Origin: JAJXWB01 sp046349215 | GTDB lineage: Bacteria; Pseudomonadota; Alphaproteobacteria; Rhizobiales; Beijerinckiaceae | Length of the DNA: 64,000 bases | Direction: 5' to 3' | Assembly: GCA_046349215.1 (NCBI GenBank) | Contig: JAXMCV010000002.1 | Coordinates: 434,001 to 498,000, forward strand | Shown: one piece after another, positions 24,652-33,241 of the stretch | Layout: every line of letters starts with the position of its first letter | Position numbering within the stretch: the first letter of the stretch is position 1 | Made by a program: the position numbers and the translations under genes | Notes under the pieces: generated by a model | The model's input: only the letters and a program-made list of their open reading frames with translations | Database searches by the model: none | What the model was told of the DNA's origin: nothing

Positions 24652-26483
24652 GCCGCGCTTTCCCCGATTTCGTCGCGCCAGTTCGCAAGCGGCCCTCCGG
24701 CTTCAAACCACGCGGCAGGCGCCGGAATTTCCATCTCGAGCAGAATCTGAGCGAATGCCTTGCCCTGCGGATCGTGACGGAGCGAGGAGACGCCGCCGCC
24801 GCCGAGCGCGCGATGCAGGAGAAAATTGAATCCTCCAAGGCCCGGCCATTCGAACCGCTCGACTTCGCCCTCGACGAAATGGCGCATGTAACGCTGCACC
24901 GCGCCCGGCGTCGCTGCGGCGCGGATCGCGTCGAGAAATTCCGGGCGGCGGGCGATGACCCCGATGTTTGCGGTGTCGCCCTTGTCGCCGCTGCGCCCGT
25001 AGGCGAGGGCGATCAATGGCGTCGGGCGCATCTTGCCTGACAGTTCTCTCGCCTGCGGCGGGGCCCGCGGCGGCGACGCAGGCGCCGGTTCGTTCGGCGC
25101 ATTGTCAATCACGTCGAAGGCCTGGCCGTCGATCTCGACGCTTGCCGGCGCCTTGGCGCGGTCGACCAGAAACGAGAACAGGCGGATGACCGGTTGCGGC
25201 TCGGGGCGACCGCCGGCGAAGCCGGTGAGGCTCTGCGCCATGGCGGTCGCGGCCGGGTAGATTTCGCGTGAGAATATGTCGAGCGCGCCACGCTCGGCAT
25301 GGCGAACGCCGATCTTGAGCACTACTTCGCGCGCCGACCTCGCGCGGCTCTGCGCGCCGTAGCTGGATTCCGAGCCGATGATCTCCATCGACGCGTCGGC
25401 AAATGGCGCAAAGCCCGCCGCCTGCATGAGCCGTGTCGCGCGCGCGATGATCGCTCGGCCGACGGCTTCAGCCCGTTCTCGCGCTTCGCGACCCACGAGC
25501 ATCATCGTGACTGATGCTCGGTAGCCGTCGCTGTAGGTGGCGCTCGCCTTGTAGGTTCGCGTCGGCGGCAATCCGCGCGCGCCGGAGAGCCGCACGCGAT
25601 GCAGGCCGGTCTGCTCAACCCGCACGTCGCGCCAGTCGCAGATCACGTCCGGCACGATATAGGCGGCGGGGTCCCCGACTTCGTAGGTCATCTGCTCGCT
25701 AACGGTCGCAACCGACACGAGACCGCCCGTTTCTGCAGGCTTGGTCAATTCGAACGATCCATCGGCGCGGCATTCGGCGATCGGAAAGCCCATACGGTCC
25801 CAGCCGTCGACGGCGCGCCAGTCGGTAAGGATGCCGCCCGTGACCTGCGCGCCGCATTCGATGAGATGTCCGACCAGCGTGCCGGCTGACAGGAGATCGT
25901 AATCGCTGGCGCGCCAGCCGAACTCGTGGATCAGCGGGCCGAGCGCGAGGGCGGAATCCACGCAACGCCCCGTGAGAACCACCTGCGCGCCGGCGTCTAG
26001 CGCCGCGGCGATGGGGAAGGCGCCGAGATAGGCGTTGATGCTGGCGATCTTTTCCGGCATCGGCTCGCCGCGGAACATTTCCGTCACGCCCCCGGCCCGG
26101 AATTCCTGCGCCTTGTGCAGGAGATCATCGCCGCGCACGATGGCGATCTTCAGGTCGACGCCCTGTTCGGCAAGCGCGGCCCGCAGCGCGTCGCGACATG
26201 CTTCGAGATTGACGCCGCCGGCATTGGCGATGACCTTTACGCCGCGTCCGGCGATTTCCCGCGCCAGCGGCCTCATGACGTGCGAGACGAAATCGGTCGC
26301 ATAGCCGAGCGACGCATTCTTCGCCTTCATGCGGGCCAGGATCGACATGGTGATCTCGGCCAGATAGTCGAGCGCCAGATAGTCGACGCCCGCCCGCACG
26401 AGTTGCGCCGGCCCCTCCGGGGAATCGCCCCAGAAGCCGGCGCCGCCGCCGATCCTCACCATCCTGCCGGACGTCGCGCTCAC
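24648..26483 (-). CDS. atuA: AtuA-family (acyclic terpene utilization) protein
   Basis: This 611-residue protein combines the large AtuA domain (from RIGGGAGFWGDSPEGPAQLV at residue 10 through VLTGRCVDSALALGPLIHEF) with a C-terminal domain starting at LIALAYGRSGDKGDTANIGV. Both parts occur in AtuA of the Pseudomonas citronellol/geraniol pathway, where the protein is needed for growth but its reaction is not established. It lies between the enoyl-CoA hydratase and biotin carboxylase genes with four-base overlaps on both sides, so it is a core member of this operon. No truncation is seen. Confidence 0.88.
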   Translation of the reverse strand: MSATSGRMVRIGGGAGFWGDSPEGPAQLVRAGVDYLALDYLAEITMSILARMKAKNASLGYATDFVSHVMRPLAREIAGRGVKVIANAGGVNLEACRDALRAALAEQGVDLKIAIVRGDDLLHKAQEFRAGGVTEMFRGEPMPEKIASINAYLGAFPIAAALDAGAQVVLTGRCVDSALALGPLIHEFGWRASDYDLLSAGTLVGHLIECGAQVTGGILTDWRAVDGWDRMGFPIAECRADGSFELTKPAETGGLVSVATVSEQMTYEVGDPAAYIVPDVICDWRDVRVEQTGLHRVRLSGARGLPPTRTYKASATYSDGYRASVTMMLVGREARERAEAVGRAIIARATRLMQAAGFAPFADASMEIIGSESSYGAQSRARSAREVVLKIGVRHAERGALDIFSREIYPAATAMAQSLTGFAGGRPEPQPVIRLFSFLVDRAKAPASVEIDGQAFDVIDNAPNEPAPASPPRAPPQARELSGKMRPTPLIALAYGRSGDKGDTANIGVIARRPEFLDAIRAAATPGAVQRYMRHFVEGEVERFEWPGLGGFNFLLHRALGGGGVSSLRHDPQGKAFAQILLEMEIPAPAAWFEAGGPLANWRDEIGESAA

Positions 26484-27268
26484 TTTCCCGTCCAGTTCGG
26501 CGCGCGCTTTTCGTTGAAGGCGGCGAAACCTTCGATAGCGTCTTTCGTGCGAGCCATGTTTGCGAGCATGAACTGCGCATATTCAAGCGCCTGCTCCGCG
26601 CTCATCTCCCGTATCTTGCCCAGGGCCTGCTTGCCCAGGCGAATGCCGGTCGGAGACTTGTCGACGATGCGGGATACGAGCCAGTCGGTCTTGGCGTCCA
26701 GTTCGGCGGGCGGCGCGACGTGATTGACGAGACCGATCGCCTTCGCCCCGGCCGCGTCGATCGGTTCGCCGGTGAGGCACAATTCCATGAGCTGCTTGTA
26801 AGGGATCGACCGGAGCAGATAGGGGAGGATCATCATCGGGAACAATCCGACCTTGACCTCGGTGACGCCGAAAATCGCCTTGTCCTGCGCGACGACGAGA
26901 TCGCAGGCGCAGACAAGACCCAGGCCTCCCGCCAGCGCAGCCCCGTTGACGCGCGCGATCAATGGCAGTCTGCACGCGTCCATGCGCTTGAGAAGCCGGA
27001 CGACGTAATGCCTGGGGTCAGACGCATCGATGGTGAACGGCGTTCCGTCCGCGCCCGGTTGCAGGTCGCCGCCTGCGCAGAATGCCCGATCCCCGACGCC
27101 GGTGAGGACGATGGCGCGGCATTGCGTATCGAGTTCTGCTGCATCTATCGCCGCGACGATCTCGTCGGCGACGCTGGCGTTCAGCGCATTGCGCCGATCC
27201 GGCCGGGCGATCGCAATCGTCGTGACATAGCCGCGGCGCTCGACGGTGACAGTCCCGGACACGCGCAT
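26480..27268 (-). CDS. Enoyl-CoA hydratase/isomerase family protein (AtuE-like)
   Basis: This 262-residue crotonase protein has oxyanion-hole motifs DRAFCAGGDLQPG and NGAALAGGLGLVCACDLVVA. In the Atu pathway a hydratase of this family adds water to isohexenylglutaconyl-CoA after carboxylation. Here it is the first gene of the operon hydratase-AtuA-biotin carboxylase-carrier-carboxyltransferase-synthetase. The start MRVSGTVTVE follows AAGGGAGA. A TetR-type operator (27286-27300) and a perfect TTGACA (minus strand, 27307-27312) lie immediately upstream. Exact substrate is inferred only from neighbours. Confidence 0.83.
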   Translation of the reverse strand: MRVSGTVTVERRGYVTTIAIARPDRRNALNASVADEIVAAIDAAELDTQCRAIVLTGVGDRAFCAGGDLQPGADGTPFTIDASDPRHYVVRLLKRMDACRLPLIARVNGAALAGGLGLVCACDLVVAQDKAIFGVTEVKVGLFPMMILPYLLRSIPYKQLMELCLTGEPIDAAGAKAIGLVNHVAPPAELDAKTDWLVSRIVDKSPTGIRLGKQALGKIREMSAEQALEYAQFMLANMARTKDAIEGFAAFNEKRAPNWTGK

Positions 27269-27285
27269 TCTCCCTTCGGCAATAG

Positions 27286-27300
27286 ATGAGCGCACGTCAT
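27286..27300. promoter_or_regulatory. TetR-type operator, site 1 (carboxylase operon)
   Basis: ATGAG-CGCAC-GTCAT is an imperfect palindrome 18 bases before the hydratase start. It matches site 2 at 15 of 20 positions over the extended motif. The perfect -35-like TTGACA at 27307-27312 on the minus strand would put the -10 region within this site, which fits repression. Confidence 0.65.
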
Positions 27301-27394
27301 TTATACTGTCAAGCGCGCGGCCGGAGCGAAGCCCGGCGCGGTGTGCGACGCACAAAACGTGCCCGCTTGTCGCCGCGCCGGGCGATGTCGACGG

Positions 27395-27409
27395 ATGAGC
27401 GTGCCTCAT
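27395..27409. promoter_or_regulatory. TetR-type operator, site 2 (acyl-CoA dehydrogenase operon)
   Basis: ATGAG-CGTGC-CTCAT is a perfect palindrome, 79 bases upstream of the acyl-CoA dehydrogenase start. The extended 20-mer (27394-27413) is identical to site 3 on the other strand at 18 of 20 positions, differing only in the two central bases. Confidence 0.72.
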
Positions 27410-27487
27410 TAAGTCTCTCCCCGGCTTTACGGATGCGGTCGCCGCGGCTAGCCTTCAGGCAAAGTCGTGCTTCGAGGAGGAAGCCGT

Positions 27488-28690
27488 ATGGATGCCAACG
27501 CGCCGTCGAACTCGCCAGCATCGCAATTCGATCTGACGCAGGATCAGCAGGCGATTCTCGATCAGGCGGACAAGTTCGGACGCAAGGAGCTCCACGGCTA
27601 TTGCGAGCGGATGGACCAGGAGGAATGGTGGCCTGTGGACGCCTTCCCGAAGATCGGCGGCGCCGGATTCTTCGGCGTGACCATACCTGAGGAATATGGC
27701 GGCGCGGGACTTGATCTCGTCAGCGCGGGGCTCGTCGCGCAGGCCTTTTCCCGCTGGAACCACGCGCTGGCGCTGAGCTACATCGCGCACGACAATCTGT
27801 GCGCGAACAACATCTACCGCAACGGCAGCGAGGCACAGCGACGCAAGTACCTGCCGGACCTGTGTTCCGGCCGCAAGACCGGCGCTCTTGGGCTGACGGA
27901 GCCCGGCGCCGGCTCGGATGCGCTCGGCTCGATGCGCACGACGGCGCGGCGCGACGGGGATCATTACGTGCTGAACGGCACGAAGATCTACATCACCAAC
28001 GGGCCGGTCGCCGACGTTCTGCTCGTCTATGCGAAGACCGACCGCGACAGGGGCGCGCACGGCATTTCCGCCTTCATCGTCGAGAAGGACTTTCCGGGCT
28101 TCCGGGTTGCGCAGAAGCTGACGAAGATGGGATTTCGCGGCAGCCAGACCGCCGAACTCGTTTTCGACGAATGCAGGGTGCCGGCTGAGAATCTCGTTGG
28201 CGGCGAAAATCGCGGCGTCGCCGTCGTGATGAGCGGACTCGATCTCGAGCGCGCGATGGTGGCGCCCATTTCGCTCGGCATCGCCGAGCGGACGCTGGAA
28301 ATCTCGATCGAGTACGCAAAGACGAGACAGCAGTTCGGCAAGCCGATTGGCTCCTTCCAGATGGTGCAGTCGCTGATCGCCGAAATGTACGTCTCGATCG
28401 AATCGATGCGCGCGCTGGTCTATCGCACGCTCGCGGAAGCCGCGCCCCTGGAGATCGGCGCCGGCGGACGCGGCAATATTCACATGCTGACGGCGGCCTC
28501 CGTCATGTACGCGGCAAACGCCTGCCACGACGTTCTCGACCGGGGCATGCAGGTGTTCGGCGGTTCCGGCTACATCTGGGAATCGGAAATGAACCGGTTG
28601 TACCGGTCGATCAAGCTGCTCGAGATCGGCGCAGGCACGACCGAGGTGCGCAAGATGATCATCGCCGGCGAATTGCTGGGTCGGCTCTGA
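27488..28690 (+). CDS. Acyl-CoA dehydrogenase, isovaleryl/citronellyl-CoA type
   Basis: This 400-residue flavoprotein contains GLTEPGAGSDALGSM (FAD/substrate), ITNGPVADVLLVYAKT and QVFGGSGYIWESEMNRLYR. The catalytic base sits as in isovaleryl-CoA dehydrogenase, in GLDLERAMVAP, while the medium-chain enzyme position reads EIGAGTTEVR, again as in that subfamily. AtuD (citronellyl-CoA dehydrogenase) and LiuA belong here. It would introduce the double bond ahead of the carboxylase. The start MDANAPSNS follows AGGAGG. It is divergent from the carboxylase operon, and the SDR gene starts one base after its stop. Confidence 0.9.
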   Translation: MDANAPSNSPASQFDLTQDQQAILDQADKFGRKELHGYCERMDQEEWWPVDAFPKIGGAGFFGVTIPEEYGGAGLDLVSAGLVAQAFSRWNHALALSYIAHDNLCANNIYRNGSEAQRRKYLPDLCSGRKTGALGLTEPGAGSDALGSMRTTARRDGDHYVLNGTKIYITNGPVADVLLVYAKTDRDRGAHGISAFIVEKDFPGFRVAQKLTKMGFRGSQTAELVFDECRVPAENLVGGENRGVAVVMSGLDLERAMVAPISLGIAERTLEISIEYAKTRQQFGKPIGSFQMVQSLIAEMYVSIESMRALVYRTLAEAAPLEIGAGGRGNIHMLTAASVMYAANACHDVLDRGMQVFGGSGYIWESEMNRLYRSIKLLEIGAGTTEVRKMIIAGELLGRL

Positions 28691-28691
28691 C

Positions 28692-29543
28692 ATGGTCGAC
28701 GTTCCGCAGACAGACGACGACGCGCTGGCCGCGCATCCGACGGTCTATGCGCCGGACGCGTACAAGGGCCGGACGGCGCTCGTCTCGGGCGGGGCTGGCG
28801 GTCTCGGCCGCGCCTGCGCCTGGCTGCTCGGACGTCTGGGCGCACGCGTGATCCTGACGGGACGCGACAGCGCAAAGCTCGAAGCGGCTGCCGACGCCAT
28901 GCGCGCCCGTGGCGTCGATGCGACGTCGCATGTCGTGGACATCCGCGACGCCGAAGCGGTGGCGTCCCTGTTCGCGTGGCTCGCGGCGCAGAAAATCCAG
29001 ATCGACCTGCTCGTCAACAGCGCGGGCGGACAGTTTCCGCAGGCGGCGATCGACTTCTCCGAGAAGGGCTGGAATACGGTCGTCAACACCAATCTCAACG
29101 GCACTTGGCGCATGATGCAGGCGGCGGCGCGACATTGGCGCGATGGCGGCCGGCCGGGCGCGGTCGTCAATATCGTCGTCGTAACGCGGCAGGGCCTGCA
29201 CGGCGTGGCTCATACGGTCGCAGCGCGCGCCGGCGTCATCGCTCTCAGCGAGGCGGTCGCGGTCGAATGGTCGCCGCTCAACATCAGGGTCAATTGCATC
29301 GCGCCCGGCGCGATCGAAACGCCGGGCTGGCGGGTCTACCAGGCCGAACAGCGCGCAACCTATGCGCGATCCAATCCGATGATGCGCACCGGCACGGCAT
29401 GGGAAGTCGCCGAGGCCTGCGCCTATCTCGGCGGGACGAGCGCAGGTTACGTTACCGGCGAAACGCTGCACGTGGCTGGCGGCGCGCAATTGTGGGGCGA
29501 GACCTGGACCATTCCGCGGCCCGGATATTTCGGCGGCAGATAG
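28692..29543 (+). CDS. Short-chain dehydrogenase/reductase-like protein with atypical active site
   Basis: This 283-residue Rossmann protein has the cofactor motif SGGAGGLG near residue 32, NSAGG near 109 and the C-terminal SDR segment IAPGAIETPGW. The usual catalytic Ser-Tyr-x3-Lys is not evident: the region reads NIVVVTRQGLHGVAHTVAARAG, with His174/Thr175 and Arg179 where Tyr and Lys are expected and no matching Ser. Dienoyl-CoA reductases of this superfamily also depart from the canonical triad. It follows the acyl-CoA dehydrogenase gene directly and converges on the TetR gene with one base between stops. Confidence 0.82.
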   Translation: MVDVPQTDDDALAAHPTVYAPDAYKGRTALVSGGAGGLGRACAWLLGRLGARVILTGRDSAKLEAAADAMRARGVDATSHVVDIRDAEAVASLFAWLAAQKIQIDLLVNSAGGQFPQAAIDFSEKGWNTVVNTNLNGTWRMMQAAARHWRDGGRPGAVVNIVVVTRQGLHGVAHTVAARAGVIALSEAVAVEWSPLNIRVNCIAPGAIETPGWRVYQAEQRATYARSNPMMRTGTAWEVAEACAYLGGTSAGYVTGETLHVAGGAQLWGETWTIPRPGYFGGR

Positions 29544-29544
29544 G

Positions 29545-30273
29545 CTACGTTCGGGCGCGCTTGCCGGGCAAAGCTCCTGCCAGCAAGCTTTCCATTCGAT
29601 CGGCGACGGATTCGATCCGGGACAGGGCGGTCGCCACCGGATCTTCAGACGCGGGCGATGACGGCGCCAGCGCGTCGCAGACGAAGTCGGCAATGGCGTC
29701 CGCAGTCTGCGCCGTGTCGAAATCGCCCTCGTTGCGCAGGAACGCCCAGACCCTGTGCTCGATGCCGCCGAAGATCATGTCGCGAACCAGGCTCGCGGAA
29801 ACGCCGCTGCGGAATTCCCCGCTCTGGACCGCGGCACGAACGACTTCGACAACGCGCTGCGTATAGGCCTGATTGAGAACGAAGATGCGAGTCGAGCGAT
29901 AATTTTCGGCCGGACGAAGTTCGAGGAATACGATCCGGCTCAGGGCCGGCTCTTTCTTGATCGAGACGAGGTGGTGGTGGATGATGAACCGAAGCTGGTT
30001 GCGGACGCCGCGGATGCCTTCGAATTGCGCGGAATATTCGTCGAGCATTTCCTCGTACCAGTGCTCGACGACCTTTTCGACGAGGGCGCGCTTGTTGGAA
30101 AAGAAGCGGTAGATCGACCCTTCGACGACGCCAGCGCGGTCGGCGACTTCCGAGACGAACGCCTCCGCCACGCCTCGCTCGGCCAGAACCGAACGTGCGG
30201 CGCTCATGATGTCGGCCACCCTCTTTTCGGGTGGCATCCGGTGAACAGTTCGACGCTGCTTTCCAGCCGCCAT
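29545..30273 (-). CDS. TetR-family transcriptional regulator (AtuR-like)
   Basis: This 242-residue protein has an N-terminal helix-turn-helix (ADIMSAARSVLAERGVAEAF, then VSEVADRAGVVEGSIYRFF and NKRALV) and a larger helical ligand domain. TetR proteins of the AtuR/PsrA/LiuR kind repress acyl-CoA catabolism and release DNA on binding acyl-CoA. Three near-identical palindromes, before its own start and before both flanking catabolic operons, are its probable operators. The start MAAGKQRRT was preferred; a MPPEKRV start 12 codons later is possible. The open frame continues upstream through the operator and is not coding there. Confidence 0.85.
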   Translation of the reverse strand: MAAGKQRRTVHRMPPEKRVADIMSAARSVLAERGVAEAFVSEVADRAGVVEGSIYRFFSNKRALVEKVVEHWYEEMLDEYSAQFEGIRGVRNQLRFIIHHHLVSIKKEPALSRIVFLELRPAENYRSTRIFVLNQAYTQRVVEVVRAAVQSGEFRSGVSASLVRDMIFGGIEHRVWAFLRNEGDFDTAQTADAIADFVCDALAPSSPASEDPVATALSRIESVADRMESLLAGALPGKRART

Positions 30274-30314
30274 TTCCGCTGTCCCTGCGCAATCCGTCGC
30301 GCGCCGCGACCTTA

Positions 30315-30329
30315 ATGAGGCTTGCTCAT
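30315..30329. promoter_or_regulatory. TetR-type operator, site 3 (tetR promoter)
   Basis: ATGAG-GCTTG-CTCAT is a perfect palindrome 42 bases before the TetR gene start, implying autoregulation. Read on the minus strand, the 20-mer 30311-30330 differs from site 2 only at the two centre bases. Confidence 0.72.
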
Positions 30330-30380
30330 CAAACTGATCGGCGAGCTTGCGGCCGAATAGTCTTTTTAGATGTTTCTTCC

Positions 30381-30409
30381 TTGACAAGGTAAAATGAAAC
30401 ACATTCAAT
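30381..30409 (+). promoter_or_regulatory. Sigma-70-type promoter for the liv operon
   Basis: A perfect -35 TTGACA (30381-30386) is followed, after 17 bases, by TTCAAT (30404-30409), four of six to the -10 consensus. It lies about 50 bases before the livG-like start. An inverted repeat TGTTTC (30371-30376) and GAAACA (30396-30401) brackets the -35 element. Confidence 0.6.
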
Positions 30410-30458
30410 TTGCAACAAAGAGCGACGCGTAATCGCCACGAAGATCGGGAGGAGAAGC

Positions 30459-31310
30459 TTGAGCGGCGACGCGATCGAACGCGCCGGTACGAAAGCTCGT
30501 TCTGCCGCGAGACAGGATGAGATCGCTCTCGCCTGCCGTGGCATCGAACGCTCGTTCGGCGGGTTGCGCGCGCTGAAGGGCGTCGATCTCGAAGTCAGGC
30601 GCGGCGAGATATTCGGGCTCGTCGGCCCGAACGGATCCGGCAAGACCACCATGGTCAATGTGATGACCGGGTTCTATCCCCCGAACAAGGGCCGCGTTGA
30701 ACTCGCCGGTCGCGACATCACGGGCGTCAAGCCCGCCGAAATCGCACGACTCGGCGTCGCGCGGACGTTCCAGAATCTGGCGCTGTTCAAGGGGCTGAGC
30801 GTCCTCGACAATATCCTGCTCGGCCGTCACGTGCACATGCGGCCCAGTGCGCTCGCCTCGCTCTTCTACTGGCTGTGGGCGGAACGCGAGGAACTGGCGA
30901 ACCGTCGGATCGTCGAGGAAATCATCGACTTCATGCAGTTGCAGGATATTCGCGACGAGCCTGTCGAGACGATCCCGATGGGCATGCAGAAGCGCGTCGA
31001 ACTGGCTCGAGCGCTTGTGGCGGAGCCGAGCTTTCTCATTCTGGACGAGCCGATGGCCGGCATGAATCAGGAAGAGAAGGAATATATCGCCCGCTTCATT
31101 CTCGACGCGCGCGACGAGCGTGGCGTCACCGTCTTCCTGATCGAACACCACATGGATGTCGTGACAGCGATCTGCGATCACGTCATGGTGCTGAGCTACG
31201 GGGAAACGATCGCCGAGGGCGAACCCCGCGCGGCGATCTCGCATCCACGTGTCGTGCAGGCCTATCTCGGCGAGCGCGCCGCCGCGCGGCATATCGGTGT
31301 CAAGGCATGA
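30459..31310 (+). CDS. livG: Branched-chain-type ABC transporter ATP-binding protein
   Basis: This ABC ATPase of 283 residues has Walker A GPNGSGKTT near residue 56, Q-loop TFQNLALFKG, a signature region reading IPMGMQKRVELARAL (as in LivG-type proteins, which lack a strict LSGGQ) and Walker B FLILDEPMAGMN, followed by the H-loop LIEHHMD. TTG at 30459 was chosen as start because GGGAGGAG lies just before it. It opens an operon of ATPase, acyl-CoA ligase, two permeases, binding protein and second ATPase. The ligase suggests the cargo is a carboxylic acid, not an amino acid. Confidence 0.88.
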   Translation: MSGDAIERAGTKARSAARQDEIALACRGIERSFGGLRALKGVDLEVRRGEIFGLVGPNGSGKTTMVNVMTGFYPPNKGRVELAGRDITGVKPAEIARLGVARTFQNLALFKGLSVLDNILLGRHVHMRPSALASLFYWLWAEREELANRRIVEEIIDFMQLQDIRDEPVETIPMGMQKRVELARALVAEPSFLILDEPMAGMNQEEKEYIARFILDARDERGVTVFLIEHHMDVVTAICDHVMVLSYGETIAEGEPRAAISHPRVVQAYLGERAAARHIGVKA

Positions 31311-33241
31311 ACGCGCATTCGCCAGCGCGGCGGACGGCGTCGGACGAGCAACCGGCAACGCTTGTCGCCGCGCTCGCCCGCAATGCGCGCGAGGCTGGCT
31401 CGCGTGTGGGATTCCGCGAACGCGAGCATGGTATCTGGCGTGAATGGACGTGGACGCAAACACTGGACGAGATTCTGGCGATCGCCGCCGGCCTCGAGTC
31501 TCTCGGGCTGAAGGCAGACGAGGCTATGATCGTCGTCGGCGACAATCGCGCGCGCCTGTACTTTTCGATGCTGGCCGCCATGTCCCTGCGCGCCTGGCCT
31601 GCGCCTCTGTTTCCCGACACGCCCGTCGACGAAATGACGCATTACGCGCGCCTTGGATCGCCGCGCTTCGCTCTTGCCGAAGACCAGGAACAGGTCGACA
31701 AGCTGATCGAATTGCGCGCGCGAACCGGGCGGCCGCAGACGATCATCTATGACGATCCGCGCGGCCTGGTCGCATACGGCGAGCAGGGGCTCGTCGCGCT
31801 TGACGACGTCAGTGCGGAAGGCTGGCGCCTTCTCGAGGCAAGGCCGGGGCTGCGCGACGATCTCATCGGCCGCGCTCGCGGCGATGACATCGCCGTCTTG
31901 CTCTATTCGTCAGGCACGACGGGCGCGCCGAAGGGCATTCCGTTGCGTCATCGCAATGTCGTCGGCGGTGTCGCCAATGCACTTGCCGGCGGGTATTTCA
32001 GACCGCACGAGCGCCTGTTCGCGTATCTGCCGACAGCCTGGGTCGGCGATTTCGTGTTCACGGTCGGCGGCGGTGTGTTGCTGCAGGCGACGGTCAATAT
32101 TCCGGAGCGGCAGGAGACCGCGCTGCACGATCTGCGCGAGGTCGCGCCGACCTTCTATCTGGCTGCGCCGCGCGCATGGGACAACATGCTGACGCGCGTG
32201 CAGGTCGGCATGGCGGATTCGACGCCGCTGAAGCGCCGGCTGTTCGATTTCTTCATGCCGCGCGCGATCGAGCTGGAACGCAGGAAACTGGCCGGCGGCG
32301 CGCCGTCGCTCGGCGATCGCGTCGTGCAGGCCCTGGGCGAAATCCTCGTCTATGGGCCGATCAAGGATTACCTCGGCCTGTCGCGGGCCGAACGCGCCTT
32401 CACCGGCGGCGAGGCGATGGGCGAGGACACGTTCCTGTTCTTCCGCGGGCTCGGTATTCACCTCAAGCAATTCTATGGTCAGACCGAGACATCGGCGCTT
32501 TCGGCCGCGCAGACCGAGGGGCATGTCAGGCTGCATACGGTCGGCCCGGCCATGCCCGGCGTCGAACTGAAGATCGACGATACGGGCGAAATCCTCATTC
32601 GCTCCGTCTCGGTGATCGACGGCTATTTCGACGATGCCGCCGCAACCGCCAGGGCGTTCGTCGACGGCTGGTTGCGCACCGGCGACGCCGGCTATCTCGA
32701 AGACGACGGGTCGCTCGTCGTGCTCGGGCGGGTCAGCGAGGTCGTACGGACAGCGACCGGCGAGCGCTTCATTCCGAATTTCATCGAGAACCGCATCAAG
32801 TTTTCGTCCTTCGTCCGCAACGTCGCCGTACTGGGCGCGGGACGTGACGAACTGACGGCGATCGTCTGCATCGACTATGACGCCGTCGGGCACTGGGCCG
32901 AGCAGCGCGCGCTCTCCTACGGCTCCTATGCCGATCTCTCCCAATTGCCGGAAGTGCAGGCGCTGGTCGCCGGCGTCATCGCCCACGTCAACGAGGCGCA
33001 GCCGGAGGGATTGCGGATCCGCCGTTTTGTCGACCTCCACAAGGATTTCGACGCCGACGACGGCGAAATCACGCGTACGCGCAAGCTGCGCCGCAACGTC
33101 ATCGAGAGCACCTATGCGCCGCTGATCGAGGCGCTCTATTCCGGCGCGCGCGAAGTCGAATTCGATGCGCCCATTCTCTACGAGGACGGACGTCGCGGCG
33201 CCGTGAGACGCAACCTGAGAATCTGCGAGGTCGTACCCTGA
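31307..33241 (+). CDS. Long-chain-type acyl-CoA ligase (AMP-forming)
   Basis: This 644-residue ANL enzyme has an intact P-loop (YSSGTTGAPKG near residue 205), a QFYGQTETSALS motif, WLRTGDAGY and the hinge LGRVSEVVRTATGERFIP. The C-terminal GEITRTRKLRR supplies the catalytic lysine region. The size and layout are like FadD15/LACS-type ligases. Placed between the LivG and LivH genes, with four-base and one-base overlaps, it probably activates the imported carboxylic acid on entry. This is the only clearly competent ligase near the carboxylase cluster, so it may replace the degenerate synthetase there. Confidence 0.87.
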   Translation: MNAHSPARRTASDEQPATLVAALARNAREAGSRVGFREREHGIWREWTWTQTLDEILAIAAGLESLGLKADEAMIVVGDNRARLYFSMLAAMSLRAWPAPLFPDTPVDEMTHYARLGSPRFALAEDQEQVDKLIELRARTGRPQTIIYDDPRGLVAYGEQGLVALDDVSAEGWRLLEARPGLRDDLIGRARGDDIAVLLYSSGTTGAPKGIPLRHRNVVGGVANALAGGYFRPHERLFAYLPTAWVGDFVFTVGGGVLLQATVNIPERQETALHDLREVAPTFYLAAPRAWDNMLTRVQVGMADSTPLKRRLFDFFMPRAIELERRKLAGGAPSLGDRVVQALGEILVYGPIKDYLGLSRAERAFTGGEAMGEDTFLFFRGLGIHLKQFYGQTETSALSAAQTEGHVRLHTVGPAMPGVELKIDDTGEILIRSVSVIDGYFDDAAATARAFVDGWLRTGDAGYLEDDGSLVVLGRVSEVVRTATGERFIPNFIENRIKFSSFVRNVAVLGAGRDELTAIVCIDYDAVGHWAEQRALSYGSYADLSQLPEVQALVAGVIAHVNEAQPEGLRIRRFVDLHKDFDADDGEITRTRKLRRNVIESTYAPLIEALYSGAREVEFDAPILYEDGRRGAVRRNLRICEVVP

